Assembly: GCA_029961685.1 (NCBI GenBank)
Contig: JARWKL010000012.1
Location: forward strand, 14,419,227 to 14,483,226
Length of the DNA: 64,000 nt
Direction: 5' to 3'
Source of the DNA: Aristolochia californica
Taxonomy: Eukaryota > Streptophyta > Magnoliopsida > Piperales > Aristolochiaceae
Positions 63,674 to 64,000 of the stretch are shown here, in pieces (the stretch's first letter is position 1; the number at the start of each line of letters is the position of its first letter). Position numbers and translations under genes: made by a program. The notes beneath the pieces were generated by a model. It saw only the letters and a program-made list of their open reading frames with translations, searched no databases and was not told the DNA's origin.

Positions 63674-64000
63674 TGTTGAATTTATGGAAAGGAGAAATAC
63701 TTCATTGACATCAATAACTTGTTGTAATCAGAGTACATGAACCTCTATTTATAATAGAGGAAGGTAGTTGAGTCCAATTACAATAAAACTACCCTTGTCC
63801 CAATTACACCCATACTCTAACACTTAAAAGATAAGTCCTAACATAATTAAATAACTCAATATAGATAAAAGACAAACATAACTCAAACTAAAACTCTTCT
63901 TGGTCGTGACCCTAGATAAAGATACTTTTGTGAGTCCTTCTTGATCTTCCAACTGATGTGATAAGGATGCCAGCTCATGGTAATCATTGTGGGTCCTACT
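63674..64000 (-). repeat. LTR X, F-family (continues past window)
   Basis: Plus strand starts TGTTGAATTTATGGAAAGG and follows S and DD closely to the window edge. Whether it is a solo LTR or part of a full element cannot be seen. Confidence 0.85.

Noticed and set aside
1..64000. tRNA, rRNA or snRNA genes
   Set aside because: Only PBS-type matches to the tRNA-Met 3' end and isolated B-box-like strings were seen, with no full cloverleaf or rRNA core sequence.

Overview
The window is repeat-rich plant nuclear DNA, most likely from an angiosperm with a large genome. I found no intact host gene, tRNA, rRNA or CRISPR array. Nearly all 64 kb consists of LTR retrotransposons inserted into one another on both strands. 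Typical plant signatures are primer-binding sites matching initiator tRNA-Met (TGGTATCAGA and variants), TG...CA LTRs, 5-bp target duplications, Ty1/copia Gag-Pol (Tork-like, SIRE-like and an Ale/Ivana-like group) and Ty3/gypsy chromovirus Pol with C-terminal chromodomains. Fragments of PPR, H+-pyrophosphatase and beta-galactosidase genes also fit a plant. Clade names are my reading of motifs and were not searched. Letters such as element A are labels used only here.

Layout. 1-1950: element C, minus-strand chromovirus whose gag runs into PPR-like host sequence. 1951-4414: degenerate tandem repeat and unclassified DNA. 4415-12107: three-deep nest in which copia G is split by non-autonomous copia F (minus), itself split by complete chromovirus A (5467-10663, TSD GTAGC). 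12654-22415: copia H (minus), split by Tork-like I (13255-17985) and solo LTR J (19595-20250). 23096-25485: 5'-truncated chromovirus D. 25486-28367: element B, with a chromovirus gag start and chromodomain end but H+-PPase, PPR, PPR, an unknown segment and beta-galactosidase fragments between them. 28368-33109: copia K, split by B, non-autonomous E and solo LTR L. 33110-36812: fragments FF and GG, then copia M. 36813-45103: minus-strand chromovirus wreckage (N, Q, P, O, with doubled LTR/leader R1/R2 and solo LTR S). 45104-51262: Tork-like T, non-autonomous U, internally deleted copia CC, fragment AA. 51263-55128: SIRE-like Z and copia Y. 55129-63673: degenerate copia W, split by solo LTR DD and non-autonomous V. 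63674-64000: LTR X, cut by the window edge.

Function. Each Gag-Pol set once encoded capsid/nucleocapsid, protease, reverse transcriptase, RNase H and integrase (plus chromodomain in the chromoviruses). All sets seen carry stops, frameshifts or deletions, so any mobility would need proteins supplied from elsewhere. E, F, U, V and CC look like non-autonomous partners of the copia families.

Most notable: elements B and C. Both start with the same type of LTR end, PBS and proline-rich gag, and then continue in sense orientation into host-gene pieces. In B an H+-PPase motif, two PPR segments and an unknown segment share one reading frame over about 1.1 kb, broken only by three TAG codons. This resembles gene capture by a retrotransposon, as known for maize Bs1. 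A second general feature is that chromovirus LTRs here encode both ends of the polyprotein: Gag starts inside the 5' LTR and is read through the PBS, and Pol ends inside the 3' LTR.
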